DNA of 64,000 bases from Streptomyces narbonensis (GCF_014649015.1 NZ_BMSF01000002.1:372001-436000), one strand, 5' to 3'. Shown: positions 51,038 to 60,018, numbered from the stretch's first letter. Numbers and translations: made by a program. Notes: a model not told the origin generated them from the sequence alone.

Positions 51038-51735
51038 CGGCTACTCCAGGTGTGTGGACGACCCCCGTTCGGGCCCGACGCTATGAGCCCGGCCCCTCCG
51101 CCGCCCGGCGAGTCCGCCGGACGGGTGACGCGGACGAGGCGTCGGATCTGACCGGCAACGAGCGGCGCCGACCGCTCCGCCCAGGCCCAGGAGGCCGCTG
51201 ACGACCTCCACCTCGCGCGACAGGGCGGCTGATGCCCTTGCTTGCGCGGGTCCGGCACGGACGGACGTGTGAGGGCCCACTACGACGGGTAATTCCCACC
51301 GATGCCCTGGTGGTCGGGCTGTTGCGCGATGGCCCGGAGGGCCGGGTCGGTGAACTCTCGATCGATCGGCTCCTGGAGCAGGCCGATCTCCCATCGCACG
51401 GAGGCGTGCTGGGACGGCGGCAGGGTGTCGAGCAGGCCGTCGAGCATGGCGTGGAGCCGTCGGCAGACCTGTACGCATGACCTTCCGTACTCGCGGATCT
51501 CGCACACGGCGAGCTGAAGGAAGTTCTCCCAGTCACGCCCCGGGAGTACGAGCCGGTTTCGACGCTGCGCAGCAAGGAGAACGCGAAGGCGAACGTCCCG
51601 GTGAAGGTCGCCGGCACCGCTTTCGGCAGCCGGTCCCGGTAACCACAGACGCATATAGCGAGGGGGCCTTGGCGTATTGCCGCAGCCTGAATCCCCTGTC
51701 GCTGTTTCGTGTGCCATGGGAGCCGGTCCCGGCCG
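51038..51735. other. Decayed intergenic region (698 bp) with gene fragments
   Basis: No intact gene. Contains a minus-strand fragment similar to the end of DUF2254 membrane proteins (51280-51555). A short plus-strand frame ending in TAA about 51643 has coding-like third-position bias (contains KENAKANVPVKVAG) but no start; I cannot identify it. Confidence 0.45.
51280..51555 (-). pseudogene. C-terminal fragment of a DUF2254-type membrane protein gene
   Basis: The translation runs through RDWENFLQLAVCEIREYG, VQVCRRLHAMLDGLLDTLP and ends near PDHQGIGGN. This resembles the cytoplasmic tail of DUF2254 proteins (conserved ...RQGIGG end). No membrane helices or start codon precede it, so it is a remnant. 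Identification from motif memory. Confidence 0.45.
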
Positions 51736-52149
51736 TCAGTCCTTCATCGACCGTGGCGCGACGCACAACCCCCAGATGACGAGGGCGTCGATGGCGATGA
51801 ACACCAGCGCCCACCACGGCGTGTAGGGGAGCCACATGAAGTTGGCGATCATGCTGAGTCCGGCCAGCCCCACGCCGACGACCCTGGCCCATGTGGCGCC
51901 CGTGAACAGGGCGGCGCCGGTGAGCGCGATCAGAATGCCCAGGATGAGGTGGATCCAGCCCCAGCCGGTGAGGTTGAGCTCGTAGACGTAGTTGCGAGTG
52001 GCCAGGAACACGTCGTCCTTGGCGATGGCCGAAATGCCTCCGAGCAGCATCATGATGCCGTTGAAGATCATGATGACGGCGGCAAACACCAGCCAACCGC
52101 TGCTGTGTGTGTCCGCTCGCCGACCGGGTGAGCTCGTGGGGGTCGTCAT
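51736..52149 (-). CDS. Small four-helix membrane protein
   Basis: 137 aa with four hydrophobic helices (WLVFAAVIMIFNGIMMLLG; WIHLILGILIALTGAALF; VVGVGLAGLSMIANFMWL; ALVFIAIDALVIWGLCV). A common Streptomyces type of unknown function. I start at ATG 52149 because GGAGGAG lies six nt upstream; a longer frame exists. No operon partner. Confidence 0.8.
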   Translation of the reverse strand: MTTPTSSPGRRADTHSSGWLVFAAVIMIFNGIMMLLGGISAIAKDDVFLATRNYVYELNLTGWGWIHLILGILIALTGAALFTGATWARVVGVGLAGLSMIANFMWLPYTPWWALVFIAIDALVIWGLCVAPRSMKD

Positions 52150-52493
52150 GCCAGGCTCCTCCATGTCGTCCGGCCCGGTCCGTCGAGACGTCTCCGCTCG
52201 GTCGACCGAATACATCCCATCTGACCCCCGTCGTCCTCCGGACGCACGTCGGCAAGGCGAGAAGACCGGTGGCGCCGCGCCCCCTCGGCGAGGCTGGAAG
52301 CCCGCCTTCGCATGTCAGCAGCACGTCAGCGACGTGTCAGCGGGACGTGGGGTGACACCTCAGGACGCCCGCCCGAGGCTCGTCATGTTCCGTCCGGAAT
52401 CCCACGATTCACGACAGGCAAGCCTTTGCCATGGCGAGGACTTGCCGTCATGAGGCCTTCACGACGGCGTTCACCGGTCGATAGACCCATGCC
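52150..52493. promoter_or_regulatory. Upstream region of the subtilase gene
   Basis: 344 bp divergent region. It includes the dyad CACGTC-AGC-GACGTG at 52322-52336. TTCACG (52458) and GATAGA (52480), 16 nt apart, form a possible promoter only 8 nt from the subtilase ATG. No Shine-Dalgarno sequence is seen there, so the transcript may be leaderless. Confidence 0.35.
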
Positions 52494-55400
52494 ATGGACT
52501 CCCCTTCTCATCCTTCCGCCTTCCGGCGCGGGCGCTGGCAGCTGATTGCGGCGGCCACCGTGGTGCCCCTGCTGGCCTCGGGGCTCGTCGCCCTGCAGGC
52601 ACCCGCGCAGGCCGCTCCGGCCAAGCCCACCGTCCCCGCCAAGCCTTCGGCGACCCACAAGGTCACCCTGGTCACCGGCGACGTCGTCACGGTCACCACC
52701 ATGGCCGACGGCAAGCATGCCGCCGAAGTCGACCGGCCGGACAGCGCCGTCGGCGGCGTCAAGATCCAGCAGATCAAGGGCGACCTGTTCGTCATACCGG
52801 ACGAGGCCGCGCCGCTTCTGGGCGCGGACAAGCTGGACCGGCGGTTGTTCAACGTCACCGACCTGATCGAGATGGGGTACGACGACGCGAAGTCGGCCGC
52901 CGTACCGCTGATCGCGACGTACATCCAGCCGAAGTCCCGCGCGGCCGTCGAGCCCACGGCTCCCCGGGGCAGCAAGCTGACCCGAAAGCTCAAGGGCATC
53001 CGAGGTGCCGCGCTCAGCACCGAGAAGCGGCAGACCCGCACCTTCTGGACCTCCGTCGCGCCGCAGGGCAGCGACACGCTGGGTGCGGGAGTCGCGAAGC
53101 TGTGGCTCGACGGTCGCGTGGAGGCCAGTCTCAAGGAGAGCGTGCCGCTGATCGGCGCGCCCGAAGCCTGGGCCGCCGGGTACGACGGCAAGGGCGTCAA
53201 GGTGGCGGTGCTCGACACCGGCATCGACGCCGACCACCCCGATTTCGCCGGCCTGATCGACGGCACGGCCAGCTTCGTGCCGGGGGAGGGCATCACCGAC
53301 GTCAACGGGCACGGCACGCACGTGGCCGGCACGATCGTCGGTTCGGGCGCAGCCTCCGGAGGCGACAACCAGGGCGTTGCCCCGGGCGCCGACCTGTTCG
53401 TCGGCAAGGTGCTCGGCGGTGCGGAGGGCTCCGGCCAGGACTCCTGGGTCATGGCCGGCATGCAGTGGGCCGCCGAGTCCGGTGCCGACGTCGTCAACAT
53501 GAGCCTCGGCGACTCCTACCCGACCGACGGCAGCGACCCGATGTCGCAGACGGTCGACGCGCTGTCCGCGCAGTACGGCACGCTGTTCGTCATAGCCGCA
53601 GGCAACTCCGGCCCGGAGAGCATCTCCGCCCCGGGTGCGGCCGCCTCGGCGCTGACCGTGGCCGCCACGGACAAGCAGGACCGGCTCGCGTCCTTCTCCA
53701 GCACCGGTCCGCTGGCCCGGTCCGGCGGCATGAAGCCGGACATCGCGGCTCCCGGCGTGGACATCACCGCGGCCCGCTCGCAGGAGATGACCGGCGGTGG
53801 TGAGGGCCTCTACCGCACCATCAGCGGCACCTCGATGGCCACCCCGCACGTGGCGGGCGCAGCGGCCATCCTGGCCCAGCAGCACTCGGACTGGACCGGC
53901 ACGCAGCTCAAGGAACACCTGATGAGCACCGCGAAGGGTCTGGACGGCGGGTACTCGCCGTACGAGGTCGGCACCGGCCGTCTCGACGTGGCCTCCGCCG
54001 TGCGCACGACGGTCCGCGGCACCGGATCGCTCTTCTTCGGCAACCACACCTGGCCGCACCAGCCGAGCGACGTCGCCGTCACGAAGGACCTGACCTACAC
54101 CAACACCGGTTCCGCCGACGTCACGCTGAACCTGGCGCTGAGCAACGACGGCGGACCGTTCACGCTCGGAGCCACCACGGTGACCGTCCCGGCGGGCGGC
54201 ACCGCCGCCGTCCCCGTCACCGGTGATCCGCGGACCGCCTCGGCAGGCCGCCACGCCGGCTACGTGACGGCCACCGACGCGGCCACCGGCCAGCCGGTGA
54301 CCCGCACCGCCGTGGCACTGCTCAAGGAGGAGGAGCGGTACGACCTGAACATCAAGCTGGTCGGACGGGACGGCAAGCCCGGTGTCGGCTGGGTCACGGT
54401 CAACCTGGCCGGCGACTTCTGGCCGTGGCAGGTCTACGTCGACGGCTCGACCACCATGCGCATGGCACCCGGCCTCTACACCGTCGCGGGGTACGTCGAC
54501 GTGGCCGGCGAGAAGGCGGACCGCTCCGGTCTGGCCGTCCTCGTCGACCCGGAGACCGTGCTCGAGGACGGCTCCGCGGACGTGGTCCTGGACGCGAGCA
54601 AGGCGAACCTGCTGCAGACCGAGGCGCCGCAGCGCACCGAGGACCGCCAGCGCAAGGTCGACTTCAACGTCCACTACGAGGGCCTCGACCCGTACATGGA
54701 CTACCGCAGCGCGTACGTGCTGCCGCCGACGTACGACGACGTCTACGTCGCGCCGACCGAGGCGATGAAGCAGGGCGAGTTCATGCTCGTCACCCGCTGG
54801 CGCAAGGGCGAGCCGCAGCTCGGCCTGAGCACGCAGGACGGCCGGGTCCGCTTCGACGCCCGGGTGCAGGCGGGCAGCGGGCTGAGCACCGGCACGGAGC
54901 GGCTGAGCACCGTCTACGCGGGCAACGGCGCGGTGGCGGCGTACGCGAAGGTCGGCGCCAAGGGCAAGGTCGTCGTCGTCGAGCGCAGCGACGAGGTCTC
55001 GCCGCAGGAGCGCACCGAGGCCGCGGTCGCGGCCGGCGCGAAGGCACTGATCGTGGTCAACGACGGTGTCGGCGGTCTGATGGAGTACGTCGGCGAGTCC
55101 GCCATCCCGGTCGCCACCGTCCACCGTGACGCGGGCAAGGGCCTCATCGCCATGGCCAAGGCCGGCGTCTTCAGGCTGACCGTGAAGCAGACCGAGTACA
55201 CGCCCTACGTCTACGACCTGACCCGGGACTACCCCGGCCAGGTGCCGGACCAGCCCCTGGTCTACAAGCCGGCCCAGCGGGACCTCGCCCGGATCGACGC
55301 CCACTACTACTCGGCCACGGACGGCAAGCTGTCGGAGGGCTACCGGTCCGACTTCACCCTCAGCCCGTCGTTCAACTTCCCCGAGATGGAATGGCACCCC

Positions 55401-56228
55401 GGCACCCGCACCGAATGGGTGACCCCCGGCCAGGTCTGGCGCGAGTTCCACGCGCAGGGCGTCGACACCGCCCTGCCCTGGGTGATGGTGTCGGGCGACA
55501 ACACGTACGCCAAGGGCAGCACCACCCGCCTCAACTGGTTCGCGCCCCTGTCCCGTCCCGGCCAGGGCGAGTCCTTCGGCGTGTACAACTCCCGCTGGCA
55601 GAACTACATGACCTGGAACGTCCAGGCATGGGCCTCGGCCAGCGACAACATGCGGCTGGGCGGCTACCTTCCGTGGGGTGAGACCCCGTCCCACCTGCAG
55701 GTATTCCAGGGCGACACGCTGATCCACGACAACCCGGTCAGCGGCGACATGCAGTGGGTGGAGGTACCGGCGGGCAACCTGCCCTACCGCGCCGTCCTCG
55801 ATGTGGAACGGCCCGCTGACGCCTTCCGGCTGTCGACCCGCACCCACACCGAGTGGACCTACATGTCCGACACCGTCGACTCGGACTTCTTCGAGCGGTT
55901 CTCGGTGCTGAACCTGGACTACTCGCTGGCGACGGACCTGCACGGGGACGTCGAGGCCGACGAGACCCAGCGGATCGCCCTCAACCCGGTGTCGATGGGC
56001 AGCGGCACGGTACCGGGCACCGTCACGACGGTGAAGCTGGACGTCTCGTACGACGACGGCGCCACCTGGCAGAAGGTGACCGTGGCCAAGGGCGCCGGCG
56101 GCTACTGGACGGGTTCGTTCAAGACGGCCAAGAAGCCCGGCGGCTTCGTCTCGGTCCGCGCGAGCGCTGGGACGGACGGCGGCTTCAGCGTCAAGAACGA
56201 GATCATCCGGGCGTACGGTCTGCGATGA
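52494..56228 (+). CDS. Large secreted subtilisin-like serine protease (S8)
   Basis: 1244 aa. Signal peptide to about Ala41, a pro-region with inhibitor-like fold (about 52-200), then the S8 catalytic domain with Asp241 (VLDTGID), His273 (NGHGTHVAG) and Ser447 (SGTSMATPH). The oxyanion Asn is in AAGNSGPE. Long C-terminal beta-rich domains follow, including a PA-like insert around 800-900 (AGAKALIVVNDGVGG). Predicted to degrade proteins outside the cell. A GNRA-loop terminator follows, then a regulator gene. Confidence 0.92.
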   Translation: MDSPSHPSAFRRGRWQLIAAATVVPLLASGLVALQAPAQAAPAKPTVPAKPSATHKVTLVTGDVVTVTTMADGKHAAEVDRPDSAVGGVKIQQIKGDLFVIPDEAAPLLGADKLDRRLFNVTDLIEMGYDDAKSAAVPLIATYIQPKSRAAVEPTAPRGSKLTRKLKGIRGAALSTEKRQTRTFWTSVAPQGSDTLGAGVAKLWLDGRVEASLKESVPLIGAPEAWAAGYDGKGVKVAVLDTGIDADHPDFAGLIDGTASFVPGEGITDVNGHGTHVAGTIVGSGAASGGDNQGVAPGADLFVGKVLGGAEGSGQDSWVMAGMQWAAESGADVVNMSLGDSYPTDGSDPMSQTVDALSAQYGTLFVIAAGNSGPESISAPGAAASALTVAATDKQDRLASFSSTGPLARSGGMKPDIAAPGVDITAARSQEMTGGGEGLYRTISGTSMATPHVAGAAAILAQQHSDWTGTQLKEHLMSTAKGLDGGYSPYEVGTGRLDVASAVRTTVRGTGSLFFGNHTWPHQPSDVAVTKDLTYTNTGSADVTLNLALSNDGGPFTLGATTVTVPAGGTAAVPVTGDPRTASAGRHAGYVTATDAATGQPVTRTAVALLKEEERYDLNIKLVGRDGKPGVGWVTVNLAGDFWPWQVYVDGSTTMRMAPGLYTVAGYVDVAGEKADRSGLAVLVDPETVLEDGSADVVLDASKANLLQTEAPQRTEDRQRKVDFNVHYEGLDPYMDYRSAYVLPPTYDDVYVAPTEAMKQGEFMLVTRWRKGEPQLGLSTQDGRVRFDARVQAGSGLSTGTERLSTVYAGNGAVAAYAKVGAKGKVVVVERSDEVSPQERTEAAVAAGAKALIVVNDGVGGLMEYVGESAIPVATVHRDAGKGLIAMAKAGVFRLTVKQTEYTPYVYDLTRDYPGQVPDQPLVYKPAQRDLARIDAHYYSATDGKLSEGYRSDFTLSPSFNFPEMEWHPGTRTEWVTPGQVWREFHAQGVDTALPWVMVSGDNTYAKGSTTRLNWFAPLSRPGQGESFGVYNSRWQNYMTWNVQAWASASDNMRLGGYLPWGETPSHLQVFQGDTLIHDNPVSGDMQWVEVPAGNLPYRAVLDVERPADAFRLSTRTHTEWTYMSDTVDSDFFERFSVLNLDYSLATDLHGDVEADETQRIALNPVSMGSGTVPGTVTTVKLDVSYDDGATWQKVTVAKGAGGYWTGSFKTAKKPGGFVSVRASAGTDGGFSVKNEIIRAYGLR

Positions 56229-56239
56229 ACCGCACTGTC

Positions 56240-56269
56240 GGGCCCCGGGGAGGCGACTCCCCGGGGCCC
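56240..56269 (+). terminator. 13-bp stem with GCGA tetraloop after the subtilase
   Basis: GGGCCCCGGGGAG / CTCCCCGGGGCCC perfect arms with a GCGA loop, then TTCCCCT, 11 bp after the stop codon. A very stable hairpin. Confidence 0.85.
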
Positions 56270-56365
56270 TTCCCCTCGCACCCGCTCCCAGCAGGGACTA
56301 TTCAGGGGCTGCCACCGTGGCGCATACTCTCTCCGCTGCGGCAAGCGGAAGAGAGTCGGTCGCCG

Positions 56366-57364
56366 ATGCTGGACGTTCTGGGCCTCGACCCCGATGACGA
56401 GTGTGTCTACCGGGCGCTGCTCGGACGGCCGAACTCCACCGCGTTCCTTCTCGCCGACCTTGCCGTCGTGTCGCAGGCCCAAGTGGACAAGGCGTTGTCC
56501 CGCCTCGTCGAGTGGGGACTGGCGACCAGGTCGGCGGACGAACGGTTCACCGCGGCGCCGCCGGCCATGGCCCTCGGCGCCCTCATCAGCCAGCGCCGGG
56601 ACGGGCTGCGCTTGGCCGAGCACGCCCTGGCGACCTTCGCCGAGGAACACCGTGCGGCGATGACCGGGAGCAGCATCAGCGATCTCATCGAGGTCGTCAC
56701 GGGCGTCGACGCCATCCGGCATCGCTTCCTCCAGGTACAGCAGGCAGCCCGTACGCAGGTCCGCTCCTTCATCACCGCACCGTTCGTCGCCCTGCCGCCC
56801 GACGAGAACACGGCCGAACCCATGGCCATCGGCCGAGGCGTGCAGTTCCGGGCGGTACTGGACCGCGCCGTGCTGGCAGAGCCGGGCATCCTCGACGACG
56901 CGATCGATTCCCTGCGCAAGGGTGTGCAACTGCGTGTCGCCGACCAGCTGCCGATGAAGCTCGTGCTGGCCGACGCCGACCTCGGCCTCGTCCCGCTCGC
57001 GGTCACATCGGACGGTGAGCCCGGCGCCGCGCTGCTGCACCGCAGCGGACTGCTGGACGCGCTGGACGCTCTGTTCGAGACGGTATGGCGCACTGCCGAC
57101 CCGCTCGCGCTGTCGGCCACGGAAGGAGCATCCGAACCCACCGTCGAGGTCGGTCCGCAAGGCCCGACCGAGCTCGACCGCAGGATCCTCGCGCTGCTCC
57201 TGGCCGGCCTGACGGACCTGGCGGCCGCGACACAACTCGGTCTGTCACCACGCACGCTGCACCGGCGCCTGCGTCATCTCATGGACATGGCCGGTGTCCG
57301 GACCCGGATGCAGCTCGGCGCCTGCGCGGTGCGAAACGGCTGGGCGGAGCCCCTTCCCATGTGA
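56366..57364 (+). CDS. TrmB-like / LuxR-type helix-turn-helix regulator
   Basis: 332 aa. An N-terminal winged-helix of TrmB style (VYRALLGRPNSTAFLLADLAVV, about 13-60) is followed by a ligand-type domain. The C-terminal LuxR helix-turn-helix reads ILALLLAGLTDLAAATQLGLSPRTLHRRLRHLM in outline (about 275-310). This architecture is frequent beside secreted protease genes in Streptomyces and may regulate the subtilase gene upstream. ATG start; ribosome site weak. Confidence 0.8.
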   Translation: MLDVLGLDPDDECVYRALLGRPNSTAFLLADLAVVSQAQVDKALSRLVEWGLATRSADERFTAAPPAMALGALISQRRDGLRLAEHALATFAEEHRAAMTGSSISDLIEVVTGVDAIRHRFLQVQQAARTQVRSFITAPFVALPPDENTAEPMAIGRGVQFRAVLDRAVLAEPGILDDAIDSLRKGVQLRVADQLPMKLVLADADLGLVPLAVTSDGEPGAALLHRSGLLDALDALFETVWRTADPLALSATEGASEPTVEVGPQGPTELDRRILALLLAGLTDLAAATQLGLSPRTLHRRLRHLMDMAGVRTRMQLGACAVRNGWAEPLPM

Positions 57365-57376
57365 CCGGCAAGCGTC

Positions 57377-57562
57377 GGCGAGGTAGAGGTAGTCGATGAA
57401 GTGCGGCCGCCAGTCGGCGCCGCCCAGCCGGGGCTCGGGCTGTTGGGGGAAGGCGAGTGCGGGCGTGGCGGGCATGCGGTGAGCGCGGGCGGCGGCCCCA
57501 CCGCTGTCGACAGCGAAGGACAGCAGGGAGAACGCGAGGACGGTACGAGCCGGGTGCGTCAT
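57377..57562 (-). pseudogene. Fragment of an integral membrane protein gene
   Basis: The frame reads RTVLAFSLLSFAVDSGG, PATPALAFPQQPEP, DWRPHFIDYLYLA and then breaks off beside the regulator's stop. It resembles the region before a conserved TNATAFSPTD-like helix in a family of actinobacterial membrane proteins (DUF1345-like). Both ends are missing. Recognised from memory; uncertain. Confidence 0.4.
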
Positions 57563-57740
57563 CCGCGCCGGCATCCTCGACCGCGTCCGCGCAGCCGACA
57601 CCGCCGACCCGAAGCTCGCCGGCCTGCTGGCCGAGGAGACCTTCGCGAGCGAGATCGCCAACGCCCGGGTGCCGTGGCGGGAGGTCAGCGCCTCCGCCGT
57701 CCGCCGCGGCATCCCCACCCCGGCGTTCTCCGCCGCCCTC
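57555..57740 (+). pseudogene. Fragment of a 6-phosphogluconate dehydrogenase-like gene
   Basis: The frame gives CVIRAGILDRVRAAD, a WREVSASAV segment and RRGIPTPAFSAAL, matching the C-terminal all-helical domain of 6PGDH (pattern GCIIRA...FLD, WRRVV, GIPxPAFSSAL). The upstream catalytic part and the final tail are absent. It overlaps the start of the opposite-strand membrane-protein fragment by a few bases and lies 107 bp before the duplicated hydA piece. Confidence 0.65.
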
Positions 57741-57847
57741 ATCCAAAGCACGGGCAGGTCGTTCTGGGCGAGCCGCGGCGAGATCGCCGGCGTGCTTCAG
57801 CGGGTGCGCAGGACGCCCACACGACTCCCAGGGGGTATTTCAACTGA

Positions 57848-58229
57848 TTCAAGCTCTTCATGGCGTATCCGGGGGTCTTCTACTCGGACGACGGCCGGAT
57901 CCTGCGCGCCATGCAGCGCTCCGCCGACAACGGCGGGCTGATCATGATGCACGCGGAGAACGGCATCGCCATCGACGTCCTCGTCGAGCAGGCACTCGCC
58001 CGCGGCGAGACCGACCCCCGCTACCACGGGGAGGTCCGCAAGGTCCTGCTGGAGGCCGAGGCCACCCACCGCGCGATCCAGCTCGCCCGGGTCGCCGGCG
58101 CACCCCTCTACGTCGTCCACGTCTCCGCGGAGGAGGCGGTCGCCGAGATCGCCGCCGCCCGCGACAAGGGGCTGCCCGTCTTCGGCGAGACCTGCCCGCA
58201 GTACCTGTTCCTGTCCACCGACAACCTCG
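57848..58229 (+). pseudogene. Duplicated internal fragment of dihydropyrimidinase gene (382 bp)
   Basis: Identical to 40667-41048 (codons 155-281 of the intact hydA) except for one base (C at 58219 against G at 41038). A TGA lies immediately before the fragment in the hydA frame, and the sequence departs from hydA right after position 58229, so it cannot make a functional enzyme. Same orientation as the parent, 17,181 bp away. Confidence 0.97.
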
Positions 58230-58299
58230 GTCAGCACGATCCTGCCGGTGGTGCGGCCCGTCCCGCCCGGGGTGTGGGCGGTGACGGGCGGCCCGGGGT

Positions 58300-59268
58300 T
58301 CACCGGGGCGCGGGCTGCAGCCAGGGCCGGCGTCCCGGTCCGGTCGGGTGCGTGCCGGTGACGGCCATGACCACCGAGTACAGGCTCGTCTCGGCGGCGA
58401 TGAAGAGGCGGTTGCGCTTGGCGCCGCCCCAGGAGATGTTGGCGACGGCCTCGGGGACGTTGAGGCGACCGATCAGGGTGCCGTCGGGGTCGTAGCAGTG
58501 CACGCCGTCGTCCATCGCGGCGGCCCAGAGCCGGCCGCCGTCGTCGAAGCGGAGGTTGTCGAAGCGGGCCTTGTCGCGGGCCCAGGCCTCGGCGAACACC
58601 TTGCCGTCGGACAGGGTGCCGTCCTCGCGTACGTCGAAGACCCGGATGAAGCCCGCGCGGGTGTCTGAGACGAACAGCTGACGCTCGTCGGGCGAGAAGA
58701 CCAGGCCGTTCGGCGCGCCGAAGCAGTCCGCGACCAGCCGCACCTCGCCCGTCGCCGGGTCGATCCGGTAGACGTTGTTGGAGCCGATCTCGCTCTCCGC
58801 GCGGTACCCCTCGTAGTCGCTGGTGATGCCGAAGTCCGGGTCGGAGAACCAGATCGAACCGTCGGACTTCACCGTCGCGTCGTTCGGGCTGTTCAGACGC
58901 CTGCCCTGCCAGCGGTCGGCCAGCACGGTGAGGGTGCCGTCGTGTTCGGTCCGGGTCACCCGGCGGTTCCCCTGCTCACAGGTGATCAATCGGCCCTCGC
59001 GGTCGAGGGTGTTGCCGTTGGTGTGTCCGGCGGAGCGGCGGAAGACGCCGACCGCGCCGGTCTCCTCGTCCCACCGCAGCATCCGGTCGTTGGGGATGTC
59101 GCTCCAGACCACCTGGCGCCAGGCCGGCACGTAGACCGGTCCCTCGGCCCATCGGCAGCCGGTGAACAGGACCTCCAGCGCCTCGTCACCGTTCATACAC
59201 CTCCCGGTACGGAACCGGTCGTCCAGCATCTCGTACAGCCCCGGGCGCTCGCCGCTCATGGAGTCCAC
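58300..59268 (-). CDS. SMP-30/gluconolactonase-family protein
   Basis: 322 aa six-bladed beta-propeller. The metal ligand regions are WAEGPVYV (Glu), LNSPNDATV (Asn), GAPNGLVFSPDE (Asn) and the Asp of VSDTRAG. Hydrolyses sugar lactones or related esters in the cytoplasm. A second ATG nine nt in (MSGERPG) could be the start. The 3' end abuts the duplicated hydA fragment region. Divergent from an Lrp/AsnC regulator. Confidence 0.87.
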   Translation of the reverse strand: MDSMSGERPGLYEMLDDRFRTGRCMNGDEALEVLFTGCRWAEGPVYVPAWRQVVWSDIPNDRMLRWDEETGAVGVFRRSAGHTNGNTLDREGRLITCEQGNRRVTRTEHDGTLTVLADRWQGRRLNSPNDATVKSDGSIWFSDPDFGITSDYEGYRAESEIGSNNVYRIDPATGEVRLVADCFGAPNGLVFSPDERQLFVSDTRAGFIRVFDVREDGTLSDGKVFAEAWARDKARFDNLRFDDGGRLWAAAMDDGVHCYDPDGTLIGRLNVPEAVANISWGGAKRNRLFIAAETSLYSVVMAVTGTHPTGPGRRPWLQPAPR

Positions 59269-59365
59269 TCCTTACGAACCTGCCATGTACCGAATCTGAA
59301 TCGGCTTCAGGTGGATGTTGCAAGATGAGATACTGTTCTGACTAGTCAATTCCGAATGGAGAGTT
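59269..59365. promoter_or_regulatory. Divergent promoter region, lactonase / Lrp regulator
   Basis: 97 bp, AT-rich. CTGAA-TCGGC-TTCAG (59296-59310) and the palindrome TGACTAGTCA (59339-59348) are candidate sites for the adjacent Lrp/AsnC regulator, which normally autoregulates and controls its neighbour. Confidence 0.5.
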
Positions 59366-59818
59366 GTGGATCACATCGACCGGGCGCTGCTGACGCAGCT
59401 CCAGCGGGACGCCACCCAGCCCTACGCCGCGCTCGGCCAGGCCGTCGGTCTGTCGGCCGGCGCCGCCCACGAGCGGGTACGGAAGCTGCGCGAGCGCGGC
59501 GTCATCCGGCGCACCACGGTCGAGGTGGACCCCGCAGCCGTGGGCAGCGCCGTACTTGCCTACGTCATGGTCGACTCGACTTCCTGGATGGGAGATTCGG
59601 CGCAGGACTTCGCCGCGCTCCCCGAGATCCTGGAGGCGCACGTCATCGCCGGCAGCGCCTCGGTCCTGGTGAAGGTCAGGACCGCGACCACCGAGCAACT
59701 GCAGGACGTACTGCGCCGGATCTACGCCATCGACGGGGTCAGCGGAACACAGGCCACGGTGGTCCTGGAGACCTTCTTCGAGCGCCCGCTCTCCCTGCCG
59801 GCCACCGACCCGTCGTGA
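59366..59818 (+). CDS. Lrp/AsnC-family transcriptional regulator
   Basis: 150 aa. N-terminal helix-turn-helix (DRALLTQLQRDATQPYAALGQAV, SAGAAHERVRKLRERGVI) and C-terminal RAM ligand-binding domain (AHVIAGSASVLVKVRTAT). GTG start with GGAGAG upstream. Likely controls the divergent lactonase gene; a role for the downstream permease is possible. Confidence 0.88.
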   Translation: MDHIDRALLTQLQRDATQPYAALGQAVGLSAGAAHERVRKLRERGVIRRTTVEVDPAAVGSAVLAYVMVDSTSWMGDSAQDFAALPEILEAHVIAGSASVLVKVRTATTEQLQDVLRRIYAIDGVSGTQATVVLETFFERPLSLPATDPS

Positions 59819-59943
59819 TCGCCTCGCGCCCGGACGCCTGTCCCACGGGACGGGACGGGCCGGGCGGACGCGGCGGAACCGCGCCGCCACAGGCCCGTTC
59901 GGCCTCGATCGGGCCGAGCAGCCCAAAGTCCATGAGCCCCCCT

Positions 59944-60018
59944 CTCCCGGCACACGCGCTCCCGGCACACGCGCTCCTGGCCCACGCGCTCCTGGCCCAC
60001 GCGCTCCTGGCGCAGGCG
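59944..60018. repeat. 15-bp tandem repeat, five copies
   Basis: Units CTCCCGGCACACGCG (x2), CTCCTGGCCCACGCG (x2) and CTCCTGGCGCAGGCG (x1) follow head to tail without gaps. The graded divergence indicates growth by slippage. Noncoding as far as I can tell. Confidence 0.9.

Noticed and set aside
52383..55943. Long minus-strand frame across the subtilase gene
   Set aside because: Antisense to a protease with intact catalytic motifs; composition is Gly/Arg/Val-biased shadow sequence with no domain.
42672..58299. Prophage, ICE or IS-borne island
   Set aside because: No integrase, transposase, relaxase, tRNA gene or terminal inverted repeats were seen; illegitimate recombination explains the borders better.
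57860..58495. Functional second dihydropyrimidinase gene
   Set aside because: It contains only codons 155-281, lacks the first metal-binding His pair, has a stop just upstream in frame and continues into unrelated sequence.
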